A stretch of DNA of 64,000 nt, from assembly GCF_004115975.1 (NCBI RefSeq), contig NZ_SDDZ01000007.1:62001-126000 (forward strand), read 5' to 3'. The notes beneath the pieces are model-generated. The model did no database searches. It had not been told where the DNA came from and was given only the letters and a program-made list of their open reading frames with translations. Position 1 is the stretch's first letter. Each line of letters begins with the position of its first letter. Below, piece by piece: positions 44,533 through 53,135 of this stretch. The position numbers were made by a program, and so were the translations under genes. The DNA is from Gelidibacter gilvus (GTDB taxonomy: Bacteria; Bacteroidota; Bacteroidia; Flavobacteriales; Flavobacteriaceae).

Positions 44533-44831
44533 AACATTTATGGTTAGGTATAAAATTAACTAGAATAAAATCCTTATGAAATGATATCCATCAGTATAGT
44601 GGAAATATTGGTTTTGTTTTAAGGATTGGCAAAATATCAGTCTTATACTTTGATGACTATCTTGCCCACTTCATAATCTGATATTTATCATAGGTCTTCT
44701 CCCTTTTACTCATTAACTTTAACACATCAACCAATAGAAATGAGGAAACGCATTATAATTCCAGTAGGTTACTAACCTGTCTAATGCCTCATCTTTAAAA
44801 GTTTATTTAACGCATTATTCCTGTAAAAGCT

Positions 44832-45668
44832 ATGACTACTAATATTGATATCATTAAATCTTCTGGTGAAAAAGTAAAGTTTTCACTTAAAAAACTAAGT
44901 GCTTCACTGAGAAAATCGGGTGCAGACGAACAGACAATAAATGAAATCATTGAGAAAGTGAAAGAAGAATTATATAATGGCATTTCAACAAAGGAAATCT
45001 ATAATAGAGCCTTCGCATTATTGAAAAAGAAAGGGGGTTATCTGGCATCCAAATACAAACTTAAAAAAGCGATCTATGAGTTGGGTCCAACGGGCTATCC
45101 ATTTGAACGCTTTATAAGTGCCATTTTAAAATACTCAGGTTATGACACGCAAGTAGGTGAAATTATGCAAGGCGAATGTGTACGTCATGAAATAGATGTC
45201 GTCGCTGAAAAAAACGGAGAAACAACGCTTATTGAATGTAAATTTCATACCGAACAAGGTAGAAACTGCAACGTTAAAATCCCATTGTATATCGCTTCAA
45301 GATTTAAAGATGTCAAAGCGCACTGGGATTCAAAACAGCATGAAACAAAACTAGAGGCAGGCTGGGTGGTCACCAACACCCGATTTACTAAAGATGCGAT
45401 CCAATACGGGAATTGCATTGGTTTGTATCTTTTAAGTTGGGATTATCCAAAAGATAATGGGTTAAGAAATAGGATTGACAGATTAGGATTATATCCAATA
45501 ACAGTATCAACCTTATTGACCAATCGTGAAAAACAATTTTTATTAAGTAGAGATGTGGTGTTGTGCAGAGATTTGATAGACGATCTGTTTTTCTTGGATC
45601 ATCTTGGGATTTCTGAAACTCGCAAATCGAAAATTCAAAATGAGATTGCAATGTTATGTAAACACTAA
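44832..45668 (+). CDS. ATP-cone domain fused to a PD-(D/E)xK (Mrr-like) nuclease
   Basis: A 278-residue two-domain protein. Residues about 4-90 match the ATP-cone domain (DIIKSSGEKVKFSLKKLSAS), known from ribonucleotide reductases and NrdR as an ATP/dATP sensor. Residues about 88-180 are a restriction-endonuclease-like fold: PFERFISAILKYSGY, D122 in RHEIDVVAE, and E135-x-K137 in LIECKFH. The gene ends 4 bases before a beta-CASP ribonuclease gene, so the two are almost certainly co-transcribed. A nucleotide-sensing nuclease fits stress or defence, but the biological role is not known to me. Confidence 0.82.
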   Translation: MTTNIDIIKSSGEKVKFSLKKLSASLRKSGADEQTINEIIEKVKEELYNGISTKEIYNRAFALLKKKGGYLASKYKLKKAIYELGPTGYPFERFISAILKYSGYDTQVGEIMQGECVRHEIDVVAEKNGETTLIECKFHTEQGRNCNVKIPLYIASRFKDVKAHWDSKQHETKLEAGWVVTNTRFTKDAIQYGNCIGLYLLSWDYPKDNGLRNRIDRLGLYPITVSTLLTNREKQFLLSRDVVLCRDLIDDLFFLDHLGISETRKSKIQNEIAMLCKH

Positions 45669-45672
45669 AACT

Positions 45673-47046
45673 ATGGACAATCATGTAATTGTAACTTTTT
45701 TGGGCGCTTCCGGTGTTGTGACGGGTTCGAAATTTTTAATTGAAACCTCAGAAAAAAATATCCTGATAGATTGTGGGATGTTCCAAGGTCTAAAAGAGCT
45801 CCGTGAACTTAATTGGACGGATCTCCCAATAGATGTCAGCGCCATAGATGTCGTGCTGCTTACCCATGGCCATTTAGATCACGTTGGGTATTTGCCGCGC
45901 TTGGTAAAGCAGGGATATCAAGGGAAAATTATCGGAACCGGACCGACTTTGGCCATTGCGGAAATCATTTTGAAGGACAGTGCTAAAATTCATGAAGAGG
46001 AAGCCGCAAAAGCCAACGATGAAAAATACACAAAACACAGCCCTGCGCTACCTTTTTATACGGTTGCGGAGGCAGAGAGAACCATTCGTTTGTTTCAGGT
46101 TGAAATGGCCGATAAATGGATTGTTTTATCTGAGCATATCTCCTATCGTTTTCAATACAATGGCCACATTCTTGGGGCGACTTTTATAGAGTTGGACGTC
46201 AATTCCAAGCGTTTTGTGTTTTCTGGGGATATTGGCCGAAACGACGATTATTTATTGGAGGATCCTAAGCGTCCAGAATGGGCAGATTTCCTGTTTATTG
46301 AAAGTACTTATGGAAATAAACTCCATCCAGAAGAAGATGTTGAACAGGTGCTTACAGACATCATCATTGAAACCATTCACAAAAAAGGCAATCTGATCAT
46401 CCCTAGTTTTGCCGTAGAACGACTCCAAACACTGATGTATATTCTATGGAAATTATATCAGAAAAACAAAATCCCCAATATTCCCATTTTTGTAGATAGC
46501 CCAATGGGGAACAATGTTCTGAATGTGTTCAGGCAATTTCCAAAATGGCACAAACTATCGGATTCAGATTATAACGCGATGTGCAATCATGTAAATATCA
46601 TCCAATCTTACAAAGAAACCTGGGAAACGATTGACGACAAACGCTCTAAAATAGTTATTGCCGGTAGCGGCATGGTGACTGGTGGAAGAGTGCTCACCTA
46701 TTTGCAACAACTGATTGATAAATCTTCAACCACTGTGTTATTGGTCGGTTATCAGGCAGAAGGCACTCGAGGCAGACAACTGTTTGACGGGGCGCATGAA
46801 ATCAGATTCTCTGGTAAATACCATCCCGTAAAAGCCACCATTAAGCATATTGAGAGTTTATCCGCCCATGCCGATCAAGGTGAATTGCTTCATTGGATGG
46901 GTGCGATTAAAAATAATCCTGAAAAAGTATACCTCATCCATGGCGAACCCGCCGCTTTAGATGCATTTCGGGTAAAAATAACAAACACTTATAAATGGCA
47001 TGTGCATATCCCAAAACTCAATGAAGTAGAAACAATACGCATTTAA
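45673..47046 (+). CDS. Metallo-beta-lactamase / beta-CASP RNA-processing exonuclease (CPSF-like)
   Basis: A 457-residue protein starting at the ATG of MDNHVIVTFLGASGVVTG; a longer frame begins at 45604 but would overlap the nuclease gene. The metal-binding motif is LLTHGHLDHVGYLPRL, followed by a beta-CASP domain (FLFIESTYGNKLH, IPSFAVERLQTL, IAGSGMVTGGR) and the RNA-specificity C-terminus (SLSAHADQGELLHW). Such enzymes cut or degrade RNA. The gene starts 4 bases after the ATP-cone nuclease gene, and a shared terminator follows at 47105-47137. Confidence 0.92.
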   Translation: MDNHVIVTFLGASGVVTGSKFLIETSEKNILIDCGMFQGLKELRELNWTDLPIDVSAIDVVLLTHGHLDHVGYLPRLVKQGYQGKIIGTGPTLAIAEIILKDSAKIHEEEAAKANDEKYTKHSPALPFYTVAEAERTIRLFQVEMADKWIVLSEHISYRFQYNGHILGATFIELDVNSKRFVFSGDIGRNDDYLLEDPKRPEWADFLFIESTYGNKLHPEEDVEQVLTDIIIETIHKKGNLIIPSFAVERLQTLMYILWKLYQKNKIPNIPIFVDSPMGNNVLNVFRQFPKWHKLSDSDYNAMCNHVNIIQSYKETWETIDDKRSKIVIAGSGMVTGGRVLTYLQQLIDKSSTTVLLVGYQAEGTRGRQLFDGAHEIRFSGKYHPVKATIKHIESLSAHADQGELLHWMGAIKNNPEKVYLIHGEPAALDAFRVKITNTYKWHVHIPKLNEVETIRI

Positions 47047-47104
47047 AATTGGCATTGTTTCTAAGTTAGTATCGGATTTCAACACCGCATTTAACGTCAC
47101 AAAA

Positions 47105-47137
47105 AAAACCTTGCAGTGGTCACACATACAAGGTTTT
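47105..47137. terminator. Terminator between the beta-CASP gene and the cyanophycinase operon
   Basis: AAAACCTTG (47105-47113) pairs with CAAGGTTTT (47129-47137). On the minus strand an eight-T run follows, so it is a strong terminator for the operon that ends at 47158. On the plus strand four T follow, and it may also end the transcript of the nuclease pair. Confidence 0.8.
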
Positions 47138-47157
47138 ACTATTAAAAAAAGGGTTGG

Positions 47158-48423
47158 TTATTTTTTAATGAATTTAAAAGTTTGTTCGGATGTTTCTGAA
47201 TAAAGTTTTAAAATGTACAATCCAGAACTTAATGAAGACACATCAAGCATGTCATTGTTCAATTGTGATACCGAGAATTCTTTTCCTAAAACATTGTAAA
47301 TTTTAACCGATTTTACAGGGGTTTTTGATTTTAAGAATAACCTATCGGATGTTGGATTTGGGTAAACTTCAACATTAAGATTTTCAAATGTCGGAGTAGA
47401 TAATGTGCCACACATAGGATTCGTTCCAGCTACGGCAGCAAACACGCCCGCAGTAACCGACCAATTTTCCCAGGTGCCACCACTTCCTGTTTCCCAATCG
47501 GACAGGTCAAAATAATTGGTGCCTGCTCCTGTTCCCTGTACTTTATAGACTTTTATGGCTTCTCCTCCTCTGTTCCAGGTGAAAGGTTTGAATTTTTCAA
47601 TCGTCTCTGGTGTATTATTTGCAACACAATTCGATTGCAGGAAATAAGCAGATTCTGAACCATAAACAGCAGCTTTCCCATTAACATCTACAGTAATGGC
47701 AGTTCGTTCACTAGAAGCAATTCCAAAAGAACGTCTCTCATTATCTGCCGTATGACGTCCCATAAAAACACTCATTCGTCCCTCACGATCACGATTTGCG
47801 AAATGTGAATCGGTAATGACATCTTTCATGAACGGAATATCCAAAAAGTCATCATAGCCAATTGTGGCCCTTGCGTGATAAGGATTGCTCAAAGCTTCCG
47901 GACTGGTAATCGATCCATATTGGGCAGTGAAATAGGAACTTCCCAAAATTGCCATTCCAGCACTTGTACCGCCAATAACTCCTTTTTTGGTATTAATGAA
48001 GGTATTTAAGGCATCTTCCATGGCATTATCCTTAAAATATTTGACATAATCATATTGGTCTCCACCAGCAAACCAAATAGCTTCTGCATTGGCCACTTTT
48101 TCCAATATATAGGGATCAATGGCGGCTAGAGCATCTTCAATAACAAATGTTCGTACTGAGTTTATGGTTACTCCCAAATTCGTGTAAAAATAATTATTGT
48201 AACCGTCATCGCCAGTGGTTCTTAAAACCACCACATCCCCACCATCGGTTTGGCTCAAGAACCACTTTAAGGCATCATCTTGATCAGCTGCTCCACCCAT
48301 CAAGCAAATTCCTGCTTTATGATTGGTCGTGACATCTGTAGCATTTCCTGTAAGATATTCCGTATAATTCTGAGCAAAAAGCATTTGAATGCTCAGTAAA
48401 AATAAGAGTGTAATTTTCTTCAT
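47158..48423 (-). CDS. Cyanophycinase-family (S51) peptidase with T9SS sorting domain
   Basis: A 421-residue secreted protein: signal peptide (LFLLSIQMLFAQN), an S51-type catalytic domain (residues about 35-270), a linker region, and a type A T9SS C-terminal sorting domain (residues about 348-421, VEVYPNPTSDRLFL ... SLSSGLYILKLYS). The candidate triad is S154 (VIGGTSAGMAIL), H207 (TDSHFANRD) and E239 (GIASSERTAI), with a GGDQ loop at residues 120-123. The DSHF and SSER variants differ from the DQHF and DEAT of classical cyanophycinase. It would be exported to the surface or medium and cut beta-aspartyl polymer outside the cell. Last gene of the operon. Confidence 0.88.
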   Translation of the reverse strand: MKKITLLFLLSIQMLFAQNYTEYLTGNATDVTTNHKAGICLMGGAADQDDALKWFLSQTDGGDVVVLRTTGDDGYNNYFYTNLGVTINSVRTFVIEDALAAIDPYILEKVANAEAIWFAGGDQYDYVKYFKDNAMEDALNTFINTKKGVIGGTSAGMAILGSSYFTAQYGSITSPEALSNPYHARATIGYDDFLDIPFMKDVITDSHFANRDREGRMSVFMGRHTADNERRSFGIASSERTAITVDVNGKAAVYGSESAYFLQSNCVANNTPETIEKFKPFTWNRGGEAIKVYKVQGTGAGTNYFDLSDWETGSGGTWENWSVTAGVFAAVAGTNPMCGTLSTPTFENLNVEVYPNPTSDRLFLKSKTPVKSVKIYNVLGKEFSVSQLNNDMLDVSSLSSGLYILKLYSETSEQTFKFIKK

Positions 48424-48441
48424 AAGCCTTTAATTCTTGTT

Positions 48442-49752
48442 TTATTTCTGATTAATTAAACGATACATTAATACCGCAGTAATTTTTGCTTGGGTTGCCA
48501 CCGTTCGTAAATCGCCAGTTTCTTCAATCGTATGGTCGCCGCCACCGCCTGTTAAACCCAATCCATCAAGTGCCATATCCACATACCCTGAGGTAAAGGA
48601 GATATCAGCCGCTCCTGCATTTCTGGGATTAACTGCTTCTACTGCGCCAAAACCCAAGTCTTGACTTACCGTATCATAAACTTTCAAGAGTTTTGTATTG
48701 CCTTCGGTAAGCGCCAAAGGTGGATAGCCGTTATCATTAAAAATCAATTCTGCAGACGTGTTGGGATAATTGTTGGCAACAATTTGTTTCATGATGCCAT
48801 GCGCCTTTTCCAGTTGCTCTAGAGATGTTGCCCGAATATCGCCATGCACAATTGTCTGTTGTGCCACGACATTGTCTTTTCCGAAAGCAGTACCACCCGT
48901 GAGATCGTCATTAAGATTCAAATCGGTGCCACCAATGATAAACCCCGGATTAAAGGTCAAATCCTTTTCTTTGGATAACTGTAAATAAAATTCATTCAGA
49001 ATCCGTGAGGTTTCATAAATAGCACCAACGCCAATATCCTTAGTAAACACTTGTGATGAATGCGCTGGCACCCCTGTAACTTTCAATTGCCAATCTGAAG
49101 ATCCTCTACGGGCAACCACTATGGTTTTTGGGTTATTGTCTCCATTTTCAAAACCTAAAGCGATATCTGCACGTTTGGCGCCCTCTATCAAATCTTTCTT
49201 GGCCAATTCAATCGGTTCGCCGCTCAATTCTTCATCACCAGTCATGATTATTTCAATGGACATATCGTCTAAAACTCCAGCATCTTTAAGTGCTTTCATG
49301 GCTAATATGATAATGACATCACCACCTTTCATATCGGCAACACCAGGACCTTTCATGATATTCTCGTCTAACATGGTGTATTCCTGAAAAGGACTGTCCA
49401 ATTCAAAAACGGTATCCAAATGGCCGATCAATAAGAATTTCGGTCCTTTCTTACCTGTCCTTTTAGCGATTAAATGGCCGGCTCGTCCATAAGCTTCGCC
49501 ATTGGTCAATTCTGTTTGAAATCCGAGTTGATCCAATTCTGCCTTAAATAATTCGCCCACTTTTATCACCCCTGGAAAATTCATCGTTCCACTATTGATA
49601 TTGACCGATTTTTTGAGTAGATCAATGGCCGCCTCCGAATGCTGATCAACGGCTTTAATAATTCTCTTCTCCATTTTCCCTTTTTGTGCAAATGTCAAAC
49701 TGCTCAAGAACAGGGCTAAAAGCAGGATTGTTTTCTGTGATGTTTTCTTCAA
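48442..49752 (-). CDS. M20-family zinc carboxypeptidase/dipeptidase, secreted
   Basis: A 436-residue protein with a signal peptide (ILLLALFLSSLTFAQK). The two-zinc site is complete: H111-x-D113 (IGHLDTVFE), D140 (GPGVADMKGGD), E174-E175 (TGDEELSGE), E202 (GFENGD) and a late His in GGGGDHTIEE. The overall type is carboxypeptidase G2-like, an enzyme group that removes C-terminal Glu or splits dipeptides. It is encoded between the two cyanophycinase-family genes with 10- and 18-base gaps. In a cyanophycin route it would be the candidate for splitting beta-Asp-Arg dipeptides; that role is inference from position. Confidence 0.9.
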   Translation of the reverse strand: MKKTSQKTILLLALFLSSLTFAQKGKMEKRIIKAVDQHSEAAIDLLKKSVNINSGTMNFPGVIKVGELFKAELDQLGFQTELTNGEAYGRAGHLIAKRTGKKGPKFLLIGHLDTVFELDSPFQEYTMLDENIMKGPGVADMKGGDVIIILAMKALKDAGVLDDMSIEIIMTGDEELSGEPIELAKKDLIEGAKRADIALGFENGDNNPKTIVVARRGSSDWQLKVTGVPAHSSQVFTKDIGVGAIYETSRILNEFYLQLSKEKDLTFNPGFIIGGTDLNLNDDLTGGTAFGKDNVVAQQTIVHGDIRATSLEQLEKAHGIMKQIVANNYPNTSAELIFNDNGYPPLALTEGNTKLLKVYDTVSQDLGFGAVEAVNPRNAGAADISFTSGYVDMALDGLGLTGGGGDHTIEETGDLRTVATQAKITAVLMYRLINQK

Positions 49753-49762
49753 AATAATCGGT

Positions 49763-50620
49763 TTAATTTAATTGAAAATGTTCTCCTGGCAAATAGATAT
49801 TCAGCTGAATATCATGCGCTCCTAATTTATCGCCATGCACATTTTTTGAGCGCTTCGGATTTTTAAGTACAATGACCTGAGAATCCCCAATAATTTCAGC
49901 ATCCGTACCAATGACCAAAATTGCCGTGGCTTCATCAATACCAATCCCAAGCATCTCAGGATGCTCAATCACCGCGCTGATCAATCGGTTGTAACGACTG
50001 CGTTTTACAAAATGCTGATCGATGATCACATTGGCCAACATGCCCAATCCGGTTCCAATTTCGATATTATCTGCATCGATATTTCGGAAGGTTGATGCAT
50101 ATTCCGGATGTTTCAATTCGGCACCCGTAATCATCATCTTACTCATAACGGCTGCTCCTGCACTGGTGCCAGCAATTAAATTTCCATTATTATAGGCATG
50201 ATGAATGGCTTTTTCAATATCCGTTCCGGCAACAATATTCATAAATCGGTTTTGGTCGCCTCCAGAAATATAAATCATTTTGGCATTTCTGATGGAATCC
50301 ACTTTGGATTTTGTTAGCACCTCACCCTTCACGAAATCGAGTCCATAAATATTTTTAAGACCTTTCTCGATAAACTGTTTTCCCGAATAATAGATTGCTG
50401 AATCTGGTTCAGCACTTGACATTGGCAGAATAATACCATAACCCGATTGATCAATACCTGATTCTTTAATAATACGATCCAACATGGATGATGGTCTTGA
50501 ACCACCTCCTATAATCACGAGTTTTCCTTTGCTTGGAGCATCCTGTGCACTTATGGGAGTGATGCTGAACATACTCCCAATACATACACAAATTGCTACT
50601 AATCCTTTTAAATTCATCAT
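49763..50620 (-). CDS. Cyanophycinase (S51 family), periplasmic or secreted
   Basis: A 285-residue protein close to the classical cyanophycinase length after removal of the signal peptide (cleaved near ISAQDAPS). The catalytic set is canonical: S153 in IAGTSAGAAVMS, H203 in IIDQHFVKRSRYNR and E230 in GIGIDEATAILV, with GGDQ at residues 120-123. The H-to-E spacing of 27 equals that of characterised cyanobacterial cyanophycinase. The family releases beta-Asp-Arg dipeptides from cyanophycin. No sorting domain is present, so it probably acts in the periplasm after SusC import. The start shares one base with the stop of the preceding gene. Confidence 0.9.
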   Translation of the reverse strand: MMNLKGLVAICVCIGSMFSITPISAQDAPSKGKLVIIGGGSRPSSMLDRIIKESGIDQSGYGIILPMSSAEPDSAIYYSGKQFIEKGLKNIYGLDFVKGEVLTKSKVDSIRNAKMIYISGGDQNRFMNIVAGTDIEKAIHHAYNNGNLIAGTSAGAAVMSKMMITGAELKHPEYASTFRNIDADNIEIGTGLGMLANVIIDQHFVKRSRYNRLISAVIEHPEMLGIGIDEATAILVIGTDAEIIGDSQVIVLKNPKRSKNVHGDKLGAHDIQLNIYLPGEHFQLN

Positions 50621-51753
50621 TATTGACGTTTTCCAATGACGATACCATTGGTACCAACTGTTGTTTGATAATAGATTTCTGCGTCACTACCATCTAAGTT
50701 GGCTCTCATCATGGTATAGGCTCTCCGGTCTCCCCAATAAATTTTTTCTTCATTTGGGTCATAAGCCAATCCATAAACCACACGTGAAACGCCCACAGCA
50801 ATTGTAGAAACATCATTGCCATCTAAATTGGCCGACTTGATTCTAATATCTCCAGAAGCAACATATTCATCATAATAAATTCGATTTCCAACCACTATGA
50901 TACTAGCGCCTTCAACGCCCGGAAGAATCTCTTTTTCCCCAGTTCCATCTAAATTTTTAGACCAAACGCCACCATCATAATTAATCCAGTACAATTTTCT
51001 ATTTACCAAATCAATCGCCAATCCGTCAGGATCATTGGCTTGACCGGTTACGAAATCTTCTTTTTGGGAAAGATCTGTACTGCCCAAATCGGCACGTTGA
51101 ACACCTGAAGTTGTGTTCCAGTAAATTTTATTTTCCTGATAATCAAATGCCATCGCAATAGGTTTATCCAATCCGGTTCTGAACTCCTCAAAATTACTAC
51201 CATCTAAATCGGCTCTGAAAATTTTATTTGCAGCATAATCACTTATGTACAATTTATTATTTAAAGTATCCATAGCCATACTGTAAGAGGTTTCAGTTGC
51301 TAAGCCATTTATCTGTGTGAAAATTGGCGCTAGATTATTGATAAGTCCCTGATATACCTTGGTGCCATCCGTATAATAAATTGGCGTTCCGGTAGCATTA
51401 GGATCTTTGACCACAATGGTTTGTGAAGATTCCTTTATTTCTAAGGAACCAGAAGTGGTCACAACCAAATTTACAACATACACGCCAGCCTCATCATAAA
51501 CATAGATTGGATTGGCCTCAGAAGATGACTCCCCATTTCCAAAATTCCAATAGAAAGTAGCATTTCCTACCGTTCCTGGCACTATGGACGTATTGGTAAA
51601 CGTGACCGTTGCCGGGGCAAACTCATCATTACTTATGGCATAGGTAAATGAAGGCACCGTACTTGCTGGTGGCACCGGAAAACCATCATCAGAACAAGAC
51701 TGAAAACAGATACCGATACTCATTAAAAAGAATATAATAAACGAATTTTTCAT
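50620..51753 (-). CDS. Lipoprotein with PKD domain and YWTD beta-propeller (second copy)
   Basis: A 377-residue lipoprotein (SIGICFQSC lipobox). A PKD domain covers residues about 30-120 (ATFYWNFGNGESSSEANPI), and a propeller of YWTD/LDL-receptor-like repeats follows (KIYWNTTSGVQRADL, KLYWINYDGGVWSKNLDG, KIYWGDRRAYTMMRANLDG). Such propellers bind proteins or peptides. It is similar in design to the neighbour at 51760. In a SusCD operon these genes occupy the place of SusE/SusF-type surface binding proteins, so surface capture of the polymer is the likely role. Confidence 0.85.
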   Translation of the reverse strand: MKNSFIIFFLMSIGICFQSCSDDGFPVPPASTVPSFTYAISNDEFAPATVTFTNTSIVPGTVGNATFYWNFGNGESSSEANPIYVYDEAGVYVVNLVVTTSGSLEIKESSQTIVVKDPNATGTPIYYTDGTKVYQGLINNLAPIFTQINGLATETSYSMAMDTLNNKLYISDYAANKIFRADLDGSNFEEFRTGLDKPIAMAFDYQENKIYWNTTSGVQRADLGSTDLSQKEDFVTGQANDPDGLAIDLVNRKLYWINYDGGVWSKNLDGTGEKEILPGVEGASIIVVGNRIYYDEYVASGDIRIKSANLDGNDVSTIAVGVSRVVYGLAYDPNEEKIYWGDRRAYTMMRANLDGSDAEIYYQTTVGTNGIVIGKRQ

Positions 51754-51759
51754 AGTTTT

Positions 51760-53103
51760 TTATTTAATTAATGCGATACCTCTTACACTTCCCAAACCAG
51801 ATTTCAATACTTCTTTGTTGGATCCATCCAAATCAGAACGATAGATTTCTCCCGTATCACGTCCACCCCAGTACAATTTATTTGCTTCATTATCTATTTC
51901 AATTCCGTAAATACGGGTTGCTCTTTCAGCAATGGTTTCAACATTTGAACCGTCAAGATTTGCTCTTTTCAATGATCGTTTATCCTCAAAATAGATTTTA
52001 TCATTGACCATATCAACAGCCACGGAATAGCCATAAACTCCGGAAAGAATTTTAGTAGGATTTGATCCATCCAAATCCGCTATATAAAGATCTTCTACAT
52101 CAAGATCATAAGCATACAATTTTCCGTTTTTAAGGTCTAGCGCCAAGCCTGTCAAAGTGACGTCCGGGATGTTCAAAATCCCTATTTCGACATTTGATCC
52201 ATCTAAATCTGCTCTAGAGATATTACCTACTGAATCTGACCAATACACTTTATTACCAGCAACATCCAAGGCAACTGCATAAGGATCTTCAATGTTTTCA
52301 ACAATAACTTCTGCTTCAGTACCATCAGGATTCATTTTCCAAATGTTCCCAAATGGCGTGGTATAAAAGTCAGAGAAATAAATTTTATCATTGACCTCAT
52401 CGTAAGCCATTCCAACCCCAGATTTACCAACCAAATCGAACACATCAGTAATGGTCCCGGAACCGTCCAGGGTCAACTTTCTCATAAAGTCATCAGTATT
52501 GTCTAAATAATATAATTCTGCCGGTGCTTCTGGCGCCATGGCAATAATGACGTCTTTGGTAAATGTATTGGAACCTCCTACGCCATTGGCAGTAAGCGTT
52601 ACTTTAAATGTTCCTGCTGCCGCATACGTAAACGTTGGATTTTCTTCAGTAGAAGTTGAGTTATTAGCATCTCCAAAAGACCAACTGTAACTTGTAGCGC
52701 CTAAAGAGGCATTAGTGAATTGCACCGGAATTTTAGCACTCAAATTGTCTTCATCAGCTACCGTAAATCCGCTGGCTGGTGTAACCTTGATTTCCATGCT
52801 GGAAATAGTAGAGCCGCCTGCACCTGTTGATACCAAACTCACCAAAAACACATCGCTGGATTGGTATGACTTTTTAGGTGCTACTTGATTGGAGGTGGTT
52901 CCATCTCCAAAGCTCCATAAGTATGCCGTCGCATTTTGTGAGCTGTTGGTAAATTGAATGTCCTCACCTATTTTGACTTCTGTTGCACTCGCAGTAAACT
53001 CTGCTTGTGATTGTGGTGGCGTTGCATCATCATCATTTTGGCATGAAAATAATGCTAAAGAGAAGACGCTTATTAGTATGTAATTTAGAAATTTAGTTTG
53101 CAT
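51760..53103 (-). CDS. Lipoprotein with two PKD domains and YWTD beta-propeller (first copy)
   Basis: A 447-residue lipoprotein (LALFSC lipobox followed by acidic QNDDDAT, a surface-export-like signal). Two PKD domains (AYLWSFGDGTTSNQVAP and SYSWSFGDANNSTSTEENP) occupy residues about 30-190. The rest is a YWTD-type propeller (KIYFSDFYTTPFGNIWKM, KVYWSDSVGNISRADLDG, KLYWGGRDTGEIYRSDLDG). It follows susD by 32 bases and precedes its shorter relative by 6. The pair probably arose by duplication and forms part of the surface complex. Confidence 0.86.
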   Translation of the reverse strand: MQTKFLNYILISVFSLALFSCQNDDDATPPQSQAEFTASATEVKIGEDIQFTNSSQNATAYLWSFGDGTTSNQVAPKKSYQSSDVFLVSLVSTGAGGSTISSMEIKVTPASGFTVADEDNLSAKIPVQFTNASLGATSYSWSFGDANNSTSTEENPTFTYAAAGTFKVTLTANGVGGSNTFTKDVIIAMAPEAPAELYYLDNTDDFMRKLTLDGSGTITDVFDLVGKSGVGMAYDEVNDKIYFSDFYTTPFGNIWKMNPDGTEAEVIVENIEDPYAVALDVAGNKVYWSDSVGNISRADLDGSNVEIGILNIPDVTLTGLALDLKNGKLYAYDLDVEDLYIADLDGSNPTKILSGVYGYSVAVDMVNDKIYFEDKRSLKRANLDGSNVETIAERATRIYGIEIDNEANKLYWGGRDTGEIYRSDLDGSNKEVLKSGLGSVRGIALIK

Positions 53104-53135
53104 AAGATCTATTTTTTAAATATGATGATTAGTTT

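Noticed and set aside
44832-45110. ATP-cone domain as part of an NrdR or ribonucleotide reductase gene
   Set aside because: No zinc ribbon or reductase domain is present; the C-terminal part is a PD-(D/E)xK nuclease.
45604-45672. Longer start for the beta-CASP gene at 45604
   Set aside because: It would overlap the end of the nuclease gene in another frame; the conserved protein starts at MDNHVIVTF (45673), 4 bases after the previous stop.
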